A DNA stretch of 64,000 nt from Intrasporangium oryzae NRRL B-24470 (GTDB lineage Bacteria; Actinomycetota; Actinomycetes; Actinomycetales; Dermatophilaceae). Of the stretch, positions 8,112 to 17,226 are shown one piece after another. The DNA lies in the NCBI RefSeq assembly GCF_000576595.1, contig NZ_AWSA01000005.1:62001-126000 (forward strand). The letters are read 5' to 3'. The notes below the pieces were generated by a model, which had not been told where the DNA came from, ran no database searches, and saw nothing but the letters and a program-made list of their open reading frames with translations. Within the stretch, counting starts at the first letter, position 1. Each line of letters opens with the position of its first letter. Position numbers and translations under genes: made by a program.

Positions 8112-9134
8112 GTGCTCATCGCACAGCGTCCCGTGCTCTCCGAGGAAGTCGTTGCGGACAACCGCAGCCGCTTCACGATCGAGCCGCTCGAGCCTGGCTT
8201 CGGCTACACGCTCGGCAACAGCCTTCGTCGCACCCTGCTCTCGAGCATCCCGGGTGCCGCGGTCACCTCGATCCGCATCGACGGTGTCCTCCACGAGTTC
8301 ACGACCGTTCCGGGCGTGAAGGAGGACGTCACCGAGATGATCCTCAACATCAAGGGTCTCGTCGTCTCCTCCGAGCACGACGAGCCCGTCGTCATGTACC
8401 TGCGCAAGCAGGGCCCGGGTGCGGTCACCGCCGCCGACATCACGCCGCCGGCCGGTGTCGAGGTGCACAACCCCGGTCTGCATATCGCGACGCTCAACGA
8501 CAAGGGCAAGCTCGAGATGGAGCTGACGGTCGAGCGTGGCCGCGGCTACGTGTCGGCGCAGCAGAACAAGTCGGGCGACCAGGAGATCGGCCGCATCCCG
8601 GTCGACTCCATCTACTCGCCGGTCCTCGCCGTGACCTACAAGGTCGAGGCGACCCGTGTCGAGCAGCGCACCGACTTCGACAAGCTGATCGTCGACGTCG
8701 AGACCAAGAACTCGATGACGCCGCGTGACGCCATGGCCTCGGCCGGCAAGACGCTCGTCGAGCTCTTCGGCCTCGCCCGTGAGCTCAACGTCGAGGCCGA
8801 GGGCATCGACATGGGCCCGTCGCCGACGGACGCCGCGCTCGCCGCGGACCTCGCCCTGCCGATCGAGGACCTCGACCTCACGGTTCGTTCCTACAACTGC
8901 CTCAAGCGCGAGGGCATCCACACCGTGGGTGAGCTCGTCAGCCGGAGCGAGGCCGACCTGCTCGACATCCGCAACTTCGGTGCGAAGTCGATCGACGAGG
9001 TCAAGGCCAAGCTCGTCGGCATGGGCCTCGCGCTCAAGGACAGCCCGCCCGGGTTCGACCCGTCCGCCCTGGTGGACAACTACGGCGACGACCTCGACGA
9101 CGACGAGTCGTTCGTCGAGGACGAGCAGCTCTGA
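8112..9134 (+). CDS. rpoA: RNA polymerase alpha subunit
   Basis: 340 residues, GTG start after GGAAGGAAT. The N-terminal dimerisation domain ([20 protein letters not shown]) and the C-terminal alphaCTD ([34 protein letters not shown]) are complete, with an acidic tail. It assembles polymerase and contacts promoter UP elements and activators. A 163-base gap with a hairpin separates it from rpsD; rplQ follows. Confidence 0.98.
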   Translation: MLIAQRPVLSEEVVADNRSRFTIEPLEPGFGYTLGNSLRRTLLSSIPGAAVTSIRIDGVLHEFTTVPGVKEDVTEMILNIKGLVVSSEHDEPVVMYLRKQGPGAVTAADITPPAGVEVHNPGLHIATLNDKGKLEMELTVERGRGYVSAQQNKSGDQEIGRIPVDSIYSPVLAVTYKVEATRVEQRTDFDKLIVDVETKNSMTPRDAMASAGKTLVELFGLARELNVEAEGIDMGPSPTDAALAADLALPIEDLDLTVRSYNCLKREGIHTVGELVSRSEADLLDIRNFGAKSIDEVKAKLVGMGLALKDSPPGFDPSALVDNYGDDLDDDESFVEDEQL

Positions 9135-9207
9135 CCAACCGCTTTCTTGACCGAGCCCTCGGGATCCGACTCGAGACGGCCTGGTCAGACCTTCTAGGAG
9201 AAACACA

Positions 9208-9900
9208 ATGCCCACCCCCACCAAGGGTCCCCGCGTCGGTGGCGGCCCCGCGCACGAGCGGCTGATTCTCAGCAACCTCGCGACGTCGCTCTTCGAGCAC
9301 GACCGGATCACGACGACCGAGGCCAAGGCCAAGCGTCTTCGCCCGCTCGCCGAGCGCCTCATCACGTTCGCCAAGCGTGGCGACCTGCACGCTCGCCGTC
9401 GGGTCCTCACCGTCGTGCGTGACAAGGGTGTCGTCCACCGTCTCTTCGCCGAGATCGCCCCCGACATGGCGGCTCGCGAGGGCGGGTACACCCGCATCAC
9501 CAAGATCGGCGCCCGCAAGGGCGACAACGCCCCCATGGTCGTCATCGAGCTCGTCCGCGAGCCGCTCTCGGCCAAGAAGGCGACCGTCAAGGAGGCCGAG
9601 GCCGCGACGAAGCGCGCTGCGAAGCAGAGCGAGTCGAAGAAGGCTGCCGCCAAGACCAAGGCCGCCGAGGACGCCGAGAAGACCGAGGCTGCTGCCGCCG
9701 TCGAGCTGCCCGCCGGCGCTGTCGCCGCGAACGAGGACGGCTCGGCCCCCGAGGGCTACACCGTCAAGGGCAACGCCGACTCGGGCCTCTACCACGAGCC
9801 TGACGGCCAGTGGTACGACCAGACGATCGCCGAGTTCTGGTTCAAGTCCGCCGAGGACGCCGAGGCCGCCGGCTTCAAGAAGGCCGGTTCCGGCTCCTGA
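9208..9900 (+). CDS. rplQ: 50S ribosomal protein L17 with C-terminal extension
   Basis: 230 residues, nearly twice the usual ~120. Residues 1-~120 are L17 ([51 protein letters not shown]). Then comes an Ala/Lys/Glu-rich linker (~125-180) likely to be helical, and a small terminal domain (~183-230: [36 protein letters not shown]). This end resembles the short 'sunset'-type module seen on other actinobacterial proteins; its role on the ribosome is unknown. A strong terminator follows. Confidence 0.96.
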   Translation: MPTPTKGPRVGGGPAHERLILSNLATSLFEHDRITTTEAKAKRLRPLAERLITFAKRGDLHARRRVLTVVRDKGVVHRLFAEIAPDMAAREGGYTRITKIGARKGDNAPMVVIELVREPLSAKKATVKEAEAATKRAAKQSESKKAAAKTKAAEDAEKTEAAAAVELPAGAVAANEDGSAPEGYTVKGNADSGLYHEPDGQWYDQTIAEFWFKSAEDAEAAGFKKAGSGS

Positions 9901-9968
9901 TCGCACCGCGTGATCGCCGGCTCTTCGGCCTGTGATCACCGCTGCATCACGGTCGGATCGCATCGAGT

Positions 9969-9999
9969 GGCCGGCTCCGTCCCCTGGACGGAGCCGGCC
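9969..9999 (+). terminator. terminator after rplQ
   Basis: GGCCGGCTCCGTCC, a three-base loop and the exact complement make a 14-bp GC-rich stem about 70 bases after rplQ, followed by CTTCGTGTG. It closes the alpha operon and argues against reading the next gene from any start upstream of it. Confidence 0.8.
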
Positions 10000-10038
10000 C
10001 TTCGTGTGTCCGGAGCGCGAACGCGGCAGAATGACCCC

Positions 10039-10980
10039 GTGGCTCCCATCCCCGACCGGCCCTCGGGGCAGCACGAGGTCGACCGTCGGGGTCTCGTGCT
10101 CGCCCTGCCCGTGGGCCTCATCGCGCTCGTGACAGGCTCCGTCGCCGACAGCTTCCTCTCGCCCGTCGGGCGCGCAGGCCTGCGGGTCGTGGACCTGGCC
10201 GACCGGATGGTCGACGACCTCCTCGCGTCGAGCGCGTCCACGGCGGCGACGACGCCGCGTCTCCAGGCGTTGGAGCGCGCCGTGGTCGGTGCGATCGGCG
10301 GGCGGAGCAACGTCGTCGGAGTGAGTGTGCACGACCGGCGCAGCGGCGTGCTGTGGCACTACCGGGGTGGCCGGCTCGTCCGCACCGGAAGCGTCGCGAA
10401 GGCCATGGTCGCGGCGCAGGCCATCCGGGTCGTCCGGGCGCAGGGCCGCTGGCTCTCGGCGACAGAGCAGGACTGGGCGCGCCTCGCCATCACCCGGAGT
10501 GACAACGCCTCGGCCGACGCCCTGTATGCGTTCATCGGCGGCCACGACGGTGTGGCGGCTCTTGCCGCGGACCTCGGCATGACCGAGACGGCCGCCGCCG
10601 AGCGGGTGGACCACTGGGGCCTCACCCTGACGACCCCCAACGATCTCGTCCGCCTGATGCGCGCCCTGACGGAAGGCCACCCGGCTCTCCACAGGGACGA
10701 CCGCGCGTACCTGCTCGGCCTGATGGCACAGGTTGCCGACGGCCAGCGCTGGGGGGTCGGGACCGTCGAGGCCCCGGACGTCGGCGTCCGGCTCAAGAAC
10801 GGCTGGATGCTCGTCGACACCCCCTGGGTCATCAACAGCTTCGGGGACGTCCGCGGCGAGGGCCGCGACTACGTGCTCGCCATCATGCAGCGCGCCCAAC
10901 CCGACGAGCGCACCGGCGTGGTCCGCGCGAGCCGGATCAGCCGGGCCGTCTTCGCCGCGCTCGAGGACCCGCTGACGTGA
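10039..10980 (+). CDS. class A beta-lactamase-fold serine hydrolase, membrane-anchored
   Basis: 313 residues from the GTG at 10039, chosen because the longer frame runs through the rplQ terminator. A hydrophobic segment at about residues 15-35 is an uncleaved anchor or signal. The fold's three motifs are present: SxxK as SVAK (in TGSVAKAMV), SDN (TRSDNASADAL), and KNG (VRLKNGWM) in place of KTG. Similar proteins are annotated as beta-lactamases, but many actinobacterial members are cell-wall hydrolases or of unknown substrate. Its stop overlaps the truA GTG by four bases. Confidence 0.8.
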   Translation: MAPIPDRPSGQHEVDRRGLVLALPVGLIALVTGSVADSFLSPVGRAGLRVVDLADRMVDDLLASSASTAATTPRLQALERAVVGAIGGRSNVVGVSVHDRRSGVLWHYRGGRLVRTGSVAKAMVAAQAIRVVRAQGRWLSATEQDWARLAITRSDNASADALYAFIGGHDGVAALAADLGMTETAAAERVDHWGLTLTTPNDLVRLMRALTEGHPALHRDDRAYLLGLMAQVADGQRWGVGTVEAPDVGVRLKNGWMLVDTPWVINSFGDVRGEGRDYVLAIMQRAQPDERTGVVRASRISRAVFAALEDPLT

Positions 10981-11906
10981 CGGGACCCCTGCCCGGGCCG
11001 GCCCTCGTCCGGCTGCGTCTCGACCTCGCCTACGACGGGACGGACTTCGCCGGCTGGGCGCTCCAGCCCGGCCTGCGCACCGTCCAGGGCGAGCTGCAGG
11101 CTGCTCTGACGACGATCCTGCGCACCCCCGAGCCGGTGCGCGTCACCGTGGCGGGGCGCACCGACGCGGGTGTGCACGCCCGGGGGCAGGTCGTCCACGT
11201 CGACGTCGACCCGGTCGCGCTCGCCGCCGTGCCCGGACGGTCCGACCGCGCGCCCGAGGCGGCGCTCGTGAGCCGGCTCGCCGGCATACTCCCTCACGAC
11301 GTCGTCGTCCACGCGGCCCGGCCTGCCCCCGCCGGCTTCGACGCCCGCTTCGGCGCACTCGAGCGGCGCTACCTCTACCGGATCGCCGACCGCGGGGTCG
11401 GGCTCGACCCGCTCCGGCGCCGCGACACGGTCTGGTGGCACAAGCCGCTCGACGTCGACGCCATGAACGAGGCGTCCGTCGCGCTCCTGGGGCTGCGCGA
11501 CTTCGCGGCGTTCTGCAAGCGCCGTGAGGGCGCCACGAGCATCCGTACGCTCCTCGACTACGCGTGGCGGCGGCTCGACGACGGGGTCCTGGCGGCGACC
11601 GTCCGCGCCGACGCCTTCTGCCACTCGATGGTCCGCTCCCTCGTCGGCGCGGTCGTCCCGGTGGGGGAGGGTCGCCGGGAGGTGGGGTGGCCGGCCGACC
11701 TCCTCGAACGGCAGGAGCGGGCGGCCGGCGTCCACGTCATGCCCGCCCACGGTCTCAGCCTCGAGGAGGTCGTCTACCCTCCTGACGACGAGCTGCGGGC
11801 CCGGGCCCGGCAGACGCAGGCCCGTCGTCCAGGCCTCGTGAGCCCCACCCGCCTCGAGGCGACGGACGGCCCGGCCGCGAGCGGCATCACCCCCGGCGAC
11901 GTGTGA
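10977..11906 (+). CDS. truA: tRNA pseudouridine(38-40) synthase
   Basis: 309 residues. TruA signature: LDLAYDGTDFAGWALQPGLRT at the N-terminus (read in two halves) and the catalytic aspartate in AGRTDAGVHARGQV; FCHSMVRSLVGAVVPVGEG in the second half. It isomerises U38-U40 in the anticodon arm. GTG start overlapping the preceding TGA (GTGA). truA after rplQ is the usual actinobacterial order, here with one gene between. The C-terminal ~30 residues are a variable tail. Confidence 0.95.
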   Translation: MTGPLPGPALVRLRLDLAYDGTDFAGWALQPGLRTVQGELQAALTTILRTPEPVRVTVAGRTDAGVHARGQVVHVDVDPVALAAVPGRSDRAPEAALVSRLAGILPHDVVVHAARPAPAGFDARFGALERRYLYRIADRGVGLDPLRRRDTVWWHKPLDVDAMNEASVALLGLRDFAAFCKRREGATSIRTLLDYAWRRLDDGVLAATVRADAFCHSMVRSLVGAVVPVGEGRREVGWPADLLERQERAAGVHVMPAHGLSLEEVVYPPDDELRARARQTQARRPGLVSPTRLEATDGPAASGITPGDV

Positions 11907-11919
11907 TTGGATCGGGCGC

Positions 11920-12546
11920 ATGCCTCGCCGCGCCACCCGCGCCCTGTCGGTCTCCGTCCTGACGTGCGCCCTCGTCCTCACGGGGTGCTCCGGGCAGGGC
12001 GCGACCACCGGCACCCCGACCGTCCCGACGATGTCGGCCGCCGGGGTGGCCGCGACGGCCACCGCGCCGAGCTCGGCCGGCGGACCGGGCGCCACCGACT
12101 CCGACGCGGTCGCCGGCCGCTCGAACCGGTTCACGGTCGTCCCTCCGGAGGCCTGGGGTGATGCGACGAGCCAGGCGGGTCGCCTTGCCGACCTCGAGCT
12201 CGTCCTGCTCTCCTCCCGCGCGGTCGGCAGCTTCAGCACCAACCTCGTCGTGACCGCCAAGTCCGGGGAGCTCTCCGGCGTCTGGGACGAGCTCGCCACC
12301 GGCCGGACCCAGCTGGCGGGCCTCGGGCGCACCGTCTCGGGGGCTCCCGACAAGCTCGTCGGCGGAGAACGCGCCACCGGCTTCACGAGCCGGTTCGAGC
12401 AGGAGGGCGTCGCGGTCGTCGCCCGGTCCTACGGGCTGCACCGAGACGGACGGATCTACCTGCTCACCCTCAGCTCGGCCGAGGCCGAGGCCGACCACGC
12501 CATGGCCGAGCTCGACGAGCTGCTCTCAACGTGGACGTGGACGTAG
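11920..12546 (+). CDS. lipoprotein of unknown function
   Basis: 208 residues. A Sec signal with lipobox LTGC (Cys at about residue 24) is followed by a Thr/Ala/Gly-rich linker and a globular part (70-208) beginning NRFTVVPPEAWGDAT. I recognise no enzyme motif. It would be tethered outside the membrane. It begins 13 bases after truA and could be cotranscribed with it. Confidence 0.75.
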   Translation: MPRRATRALSVSVLTCALVLTGCSGQGATTGTPTVPTMSAAGVAATATAPSSAGGPGATDSDAVAGRSNRFTVVPPEAWGDATSQAGRLADLELVLLSSRAVGSFSTNLVVTAKSGELSGVWDELATGRTQLAGLGRTVSGAPDKLVGGERATGFTSRFEQEGVAVVARSYGLHRDGRIYLLTLSSAEAEADHAMAELDELLSTWTWT

Positions 12547-12649
12547 GCCCCGGCTGACGACCCGGCCTCGTCCCTGAGGGGGTCCGAGCGCCCGCGAGCA
12601 CGGGCGGCGGCATAACCCGCGTGACGGCGCCCAGCGGCATACGTCAGGC

Positions 12650-14341
12650 TTGTGTCTCGTGGGCCATGTCGATGTCAACTCCGTCTCCTTCTCCCTGCCC
12701 GACGGCAGGCCGCTCCTCAACGACGTCTCCGTCCGGGTCGGAGAGGGGGCCAAGATCGCCCTCATCGGGCCCAACGGCACGGGCAAGACCACGCTGACGC
12801 GGATCATCGCCGGCGACCTCGCCGCCCATGAGGGCGCCGTGACCCGGTCCGGCGGCCTCGGCGTCATGCGGCAGTTCATCGGCAAGGTCCGCGACGAGTC
12901 GACGGTCCGCGACCTGCTCGTGTCCGTCGCGGCCGAGCGCATCCGCCGCGCCGCCGAGGAGATCGACCGCACCGAGCTCACCATGATGGAGCGCGACTCC
13001 GAGGACGACCAGATGGCCTACGCGCACGCCCTCGTCGAGTGGGGCGAGGCCGGAGGCTACGAGCAGGAGACCCTCTGGGACCAGTGCACGATGGCCGCGC
13101 TCGGGATCCCGTACGAGAAGGCCCAGTGGCGTGCCGTCTCGACCCTGTCCGGTGGCGAGCAGAAGCGTCTCGTCCTCGAGGCTCTCCTCCGCGGCCCCGA
13201 GGAGGTGCTCCTGCTCGACGAGCCGGACAACTACCTCGACGTCCCGACGAAGCGCTGGCTCGAGGAGGCCCTCGTCGCCTCGCCCAAGACGGTCCTGTTC
13301 ATCAGCCACGACCGCGAGCTGCTCGACCGGGTCGCGACCCGCATCGCCACGCTCGAGCCGGGCGCGGCCGGGGCGAGCCTCTGGGTCCATCCGGGCCGGT
13401 TCGCCACGTACGCGGAGGCCCGCGCCGACCGCAACTCTCGTCTCGAGGAGCTGCGCCGCCGGTGGGACGAGGAGCACCTCAAGCTGAAGACGCTCGTCCA
13501 GACGCTCAAGGTCAAGGCGAAGTACAACGACGGCATGGCCTCGCGCTACCAGGCCGCCCAGACGCGCCTCGCGAAGTTCGAGCAGGCGGGGCCGCCCCAG
13601 GAGACGCCGACGCTCCAGAAGGTGACGATGCGCCTCACCGGCGGCCGGACGGCCAAGCGGGCCCTCGTCGCCGAGCGTCTCGAGCTGACCGGGCTGATGA
13701 AGCCCTTCGACCTCGAGGTCTGGTACGGCGAGCGCGTCGCCATCCTCGGCTCGAACGGCTCGGGCAAGTCGCACTTCCTGCGCCTTCTCGCAGCGGGGGG
13801 CACGGACCCCGAGCGCGAGCACCGGCCGGTCGGCGACGTCCGGCCCACGCCGGTCGAGCACGAGGGTCTCGTCCGGCTCGGGTCGCGCGTGCGGCCGGGG
13901 TGGTTCGCCCAGACACACGAGCACCCCTCGCTCCTCGGCCGGACCCTCCTCGAGATCCTCCACCGCGGTGACGAGCACCGCGACGGGATGCCGCGCGAGC
14001 AGGCGGCCCGGGCCCTCGACCGGTACGAGCTGGCCCGGTCGTCGGAGCAGACCTTCGAGTCGCTGTCGGGCGGGCAGCAGGCCCGGTTCCAGATCCTGCT
14101 CCTCGAGCTGAGCGGGGCGACGATGCTCCTGCTCGACGAGCCGACCGACAACCTCGACCTCCAGTCGGCCGAGGCGCTCGAGGAGGGCCTCGACCGGTTC
14201 GAGGGCACGGTCGTCGCGGTGACGCACGACCGTTGGTTCGCCCGGGGGTTCGACCGCTTCCTCGTCTTCGGCGCCGACGGGCGGGTCTACGAGTCGACCG
14301 AGCCGGTGTGGGACGAAGGGCGGGTCGTCCGGCCGCGCTGA
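12650..14341 (+). CDS. ABC-F family ATPase
   Basis: 563 residues with two ABC cassettes and no membrane segment. First cassette: Walker A GPNGTGKTT, signature LSGGE, Walker B/D-loop LLLDEPDNYLD. Second: GSNGSGKSH, LSGGQQ, LLLDEPTDNLD. Between them is the charged linker (~240-330). ABC-F proteins act on the ribosome, in translation control or antibiotic protection; which role applies here cannot be told. The start may be the TTG at 12650 or the GTG at 12659; neither has a good Shine-Dalgarno. An octamer CGGCATAC lies just upstream. Confidence 0.88.
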   Translation: MCLVGHVDVNSVSFSLPDGRPLLNDVSVRVGEGAKIALIGPNGTGKTTLTRIIAGDLAAHEGAVTRSGGLGVMRQFIGKVRDESTVRDLLVSVAAERIRRAAEEIDRTELTMMERDSEDDQMAYAHALVEWGEAGGYEQETLWDQCTMAALGIPYEKAQWRAVSTLSGGEQKRLVLEALLRGPEEVLLLDEPDNYLDVPTKRWLEEALVASPKTVLFISHDRELLDRVATRIATLEPGAAGASLWVHPGRFATYAEARADRNSRLEELRRRWDEEHLKLKTLVQTLKVKAKYNDGMASRYQAAQTRLAKFEQAGPPQETPTLQKVTMRLTGGRTAKRALVAERLELTGLMKPFDLEVWYGERVAILGSNGSGKSHFLRLLAAGGTDPEREHRPVGDVRPTPVEHEGLVRLGSRVRPGWFAQTHEHPSLLGRTLLEILHRGDEHRDGMPREQAARALDRYELARSSEQTFESLSGGQQARFQILLLELSGATMLLLDEPTDNLDLQSAEALEEGLDRFEGTVVAVTHDRWFARGFDRFLVFGADGRVYESTEPVWDEGRVVRPR

Positions 14342-14372
14342 CGTCCCACGGCCCCGGGAGTACCGTCGGGGC

Positions 14373-15428
14373 ATGGTGATCTCGTCACTCGACGTCCCCG
14401 TCGTCGGGGCGCCGATGGCCGGAGGGCCCTCGACGCCGGAGCTCGTGGCGGCCGTGGGCGACGCAGGCGGGCTCGGGTTCCTCGCGGGCGCGTACCTCAC
14501 GACCGAGGCGCTCGCGCGCGACATCGCCGACGTGTGGGACGCGACGTCGCGCCCCTTCGGCGTCAACCTCTTCGTCCCCGCCCACGCCAACACGTATGCC
14601 GCCGGGCCGGGTCAGCTCGTGGGCTCGGACCGCGCCCGGGCGGTCGCCGCCTACCGCGCGTCCCTCGCGCCGCTGGCGGGGCGGCTCGGCGTCGAGCTCC
14701 CGGAGCCTTCGGGAGAGGAGCCGGGAGCCTGGGAGCGGGCGCTCGACCTCGTCGTCCGGGAGCGGGTCCCGGTCGTGTCCTTCACGTTCGGGCTGCCGTC
14801 GAAGGCCGTGCTCGGCGAGCTCCGACGGGCCGGCATCGAGTCGGTCGTCACGGTGACCGACGTCCCCGAGGCCACCGCCGCGATCGAGGCGGGGGTCGAC
14901 GCCCTCTGCGTCCAGGGGCCCGAGGCCGGTGGGCACCGGGGCACCCTCGACGAGGCGAAGGACCCGGGGGAGCACGAGCTCGTCGGGCTCGTCCGGTCGG
15001 TCCGGGCCCTGACCGACCTGCCCGTCGTCGCGGCCGGCGGGATCGCGGACTCCGCGCGGGCTGCGGAGGTCCTCGCGGCGGGCGCGACCGCGGCGCAGAT
15101 CGGAACCGCCCTGCTCCTGACGCCGGAGGCCGGGACCGGGCTCGCCTACCGCAGGGCCCTGGTCGACCCCGACTACGCCGGGACCACCGTGACCAGGGCG
15201 TTCTCGGGCCGGTGGGCGCGGGCCCTCGAGACGGAGTTCGTCCGGGAGCACTCCGTGCACGCGCCCGCGGCGTTCCCCGAGGTACACCACGTGACCGCTC
15301 CGCTGCGTCGCGCCTCCGCAGCAGCCGACGACCCCGGCCTCATCGCCCTCTGGGCCGGAACCGCCTGGCGCTCGGCGCGGGCCGTGCCGGCGGCGGAGGT
15401 CGTACGGTCGATCGCCGGAGCGCTCTGA
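14373..15428 (+). CDS. nitronate monooxygenase-like flavin oxidoreductase
   Basis: 351 residues, FMN-dependent TIM barrel. Visible: N-terminal VVGAPMAGGPSTPELVAAV, the catalytic-region histidine in EAGGHRGTLD, the FMN phosphate-binding stretches VVAAGGIADS and AQIGTALLLTPEAG. The family oxidises alkyl nitronates such as propionate 3-nitronate using oxygen; related members have other roles. Cytoplasmic. It is followed by a hairpin repeat and the transporter gene. Confidence 0.88.
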   Translation: MVISSLDVPVVGAPMAGGPSTPELVAAVGDAGGLGFLAGAYLTTEALARDIADVWDATSRPFGVNLFVPAHANTYAAGPGQLVGSDRARAVAAYRASLAPLAGRLGVELPEPSGEEPGAWERALDLVVRERVPVVSFTFGLPSKAVLGELRRAGIESVVTVTDVPEATAAIEAGVDALCVQGPEAGGHRGTLDEAKDPGEHELVGLVRSVRALTDLPVVAAGGIADSARAAEVLAAGATAAQIGTALLLTPEAGTGLAYRRALVDPDYAGTTVTRAFSGRWARALETEFVREHSVHAPAAFPEVHHVTAPLRRASAAADDPGLIALWAGTAWRSARAVPAAEVVRSIAGAL

Positions 15429-15446
15429 CCCCGGCACCCCCTCCCC

Positions 15447-15492
15447 GTTCGATGTATCCGCGCGGCTTCTGGCACGCGCGGATACATCGAAC
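15447..15492. repeat. inverted-repeat hairpin, copy 1 (upstream of AspT-type gene)
   Basis: Perfect 18-base arms (GTTCGATGTATCCGCGCG and complement) surround a ten-base loop GCTTCTGGCA. It lies 18 bases after the upstream gene's stop and ends 16 bases before the transporter GTG. A second copy, with the same core arms and the same TCTGGCA in the loop, is at 17114-17157. The conserved loop means this is a repeat family, not just two terminators. Confidence 0.75.
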
Positions 15493-15507
15493 CGGAAGGA
15501 TGGAGGG

Positions 15508-17094
15508 GTGCTCACCTTCCTCGCCGGCCAGCCCCTCGTGCTCCTCGCACTGCTGCTCCTCGTCGGGGCGGCGGTCGGCAACGTCCGCATCCGGGGCGTC
15601 CAGGTCGGGCCGGCAGCGGTCCTCTTCGGCGCGATCGGCATCTCGGCGCTCGGTGCCGCGAACGGCGTCAAGCTCGCCGTGCCCGAGGTGGTGGGGACGC
15701 TGGGGCTCGTCCTGTTCACGTACACCGTCGGCATCATCTCCGGACCGAGCTTCTTCGCCTCGCTGCGCAGGGGATGGCCCTTCATGGTCTCCATGGCGGC
15801 CGTCTTCGTCGTCGCCGCGCTCCTCGCGGTGGGGGTCGGCCGCTGGCTCGGCCTCCCGATGCCCGTCGTCGCCGGGACCTTCGCGGGCGGGCTGACCAAC
15901 ACGCCGGCGCTCGCCGCTGCGACGGAGCGGTCGGCCGACCCGGCCGGGCCGACCATCGGCTACTCGATCGCCTACCTCTGGGGTGTCGTCGGCATGCTCC
16001 TCGCCGCCGCCTGGTCACTCGGCCACCGCGGCGACGAGGAGCCGGGGAGCGAGCCGCTCGTCCACCAGACGATCCGGGTCGAGCGGACCGACGCCCCCAC
16101 CCTCGGCGAGGTCGCGCTCCAGTTCGGGTCGCGCGTCACGTTCTCGCGGCTGCGGCACGGTCACGCCGACAGCGAGACGCTCGTCGCCGACGCCGCCGAA
16201 CGCCTCGACCGGGGTGACCTCGTCACCGTGGTCGGACCTCGTGACGTCGTCGGGAAGGTCACTGCTGCCCTGGGCCACGCGTCGTCGCACGACATCGTCG
16301 ACGACCGGCACGACCTCGACTTCCGCCGCGTCACGATCAGCAACCCGGCGCTGGCCGGCCGGACCCTCGCCGAGGTGGACCTCGACAGCAGGTTCGGCGC
16401 GCACGTCAGCCGGGTCCGGCGCGGCGACCTCGACCTCGTGGCCACCCCCGGCTTCGTCCTCCAGATGGGTGACCGGGTCCGGGTCGTCTCGTCGACCGCG
16501 CGGCTGCCGGAGGTGAGCAGCTACCTCGGGGACTCCGACCGTGGGATGTCCGACATCAACCCGGGCGGGTTCGCGCTGGGCCTGGGTCTCGGGCTGCTCC
16601 TCGGTCTCGTCCACATCCCCTTGCCCGGCGGCGGGTTCTCGATCGGCGCGGCGGCGGGGACCCTGCTCGTCGGCCTGGTCTTCGGCCGCGTCGGGCGCCT
16701 CGGACCGGTCATCACATCCATGCCGAGCGGCGCCGCGCAGTCCCTCTCCCACCTCGGCATGATCATCTTCCTCGCGTATGCCGGTACGCGAGCCGGCGGC
16801 CAGATCGCCGCGGCGGTGCAGTCGGACGTCGGCTGGAAGGCCGCCGTCGTGGGGGTGGTCGTGACGACGACCACGGCCCTGCTGCTCCTCGTCACCGGGC
16901 GTCTCCTCCACGGCGTGGCGGGGGTGCGCCAGGCCGGGATCCTCGCCGGGGCCCAGACGCAGCCCGCCATCCTCGCCTTCGTCAACGACCGGACCGGCTT
17001 CGACCCCCGGGTCGGGCTGGGGTACGTCCTTGTCTACCCGGCCGCCATGATCGCCAAGATCCTCATCGTGCAGATCCTGGCCGGGCTCGGCTGA
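15508..17094 (+). CDS. AspT/YidE/YbjL-type transporter with RCK_C domain
   Basis: 528 residues, GTG start. Two blocks of about five transmembrane helices (1-170 and 345-528) are related by duplication and enclose a soluble middle part. There the TrkA_C/RCK_C module (about 265-340: DFRRVTISNPALAGRTLAEVDL to VLQMGDRVRVVSS) may bind a ligand. The family includes the aspartate:alanine antiporter AspT; most members have unknown substrates. Matching hairpin repeats flank the gene on both sides. Confidence 0.88.
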   Translation: MLTFLAGQPLVLLALLLLVGAAVGNVRIRGVQVGPAAVLFGAIGISALGAANGVKLAVPEVVGTLGLVLFTYTVGIISGPSFFASLRRGWPFMVSMAAVFVVAALLAVGVGRWLGLPMPVVAGTFAGGLTNTPALAAATERSADPAGPTIGYSIAYLWGVVGMLLAAAWSLGHRGDEEPGSEPLVHQTIRVERTDAPTLGEVALQFGSRVTFSRLRHGHADSETLVADAAERLDRGDLVTVVGPRDVVGKVTAALGHASSHDIVDDRHDLDFRRVTISNPALAGRTLAEVDLDSRFGAHVSRVRRGDLDLVATPGFVLQMGDRVRVVSSTARLPEVSSYLGDSDRGMSDINPGGFALGLGLGLLLGLVHIPLPGGGFSIGAAAGTLLVGLVFGRVGRLGPVITSMPSGAAQSLSHLGMIIFLAYAGTRAGGQIAAAVQSDVGWKAAVVGVVVTTTTALLLLVTGRLLHGVAGVRQAGILAGAQTQPAILAFVNDRTGFDPRVGLGYVLVYPAAMIAKILIVQILAGLG

Positions 17095-17113
17095 GGGTCA
17101 CCCACCGCCCCCC

Positions 17114-17157
17114 TTCGATGTATCCGCGCGCCCTCTGGCACTCGCGGATACATCGAA
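17114..17157. repeat. inverted-repeat hairpin, copy 2 (downstream of AspT-type gene)
   Basis: TTCGATGTATCCGCG and its complement form 15-base arms around a loop containing CCCTCTGGCA. It starts 20 bases after the transporter stop. A third half-copy (GATACATCGAAC) follows at 17162-17173. It probably terminates the transporter transcript and belongs with copy 1. Confidence 0.75.
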
Positions 17158-17226
17158 CGCAGATACATCGAACGCCGGTGAGGGGAGACTCCCGCTGACC
17201 CAGCCGGGCGGCATACGGTGTCCTCC

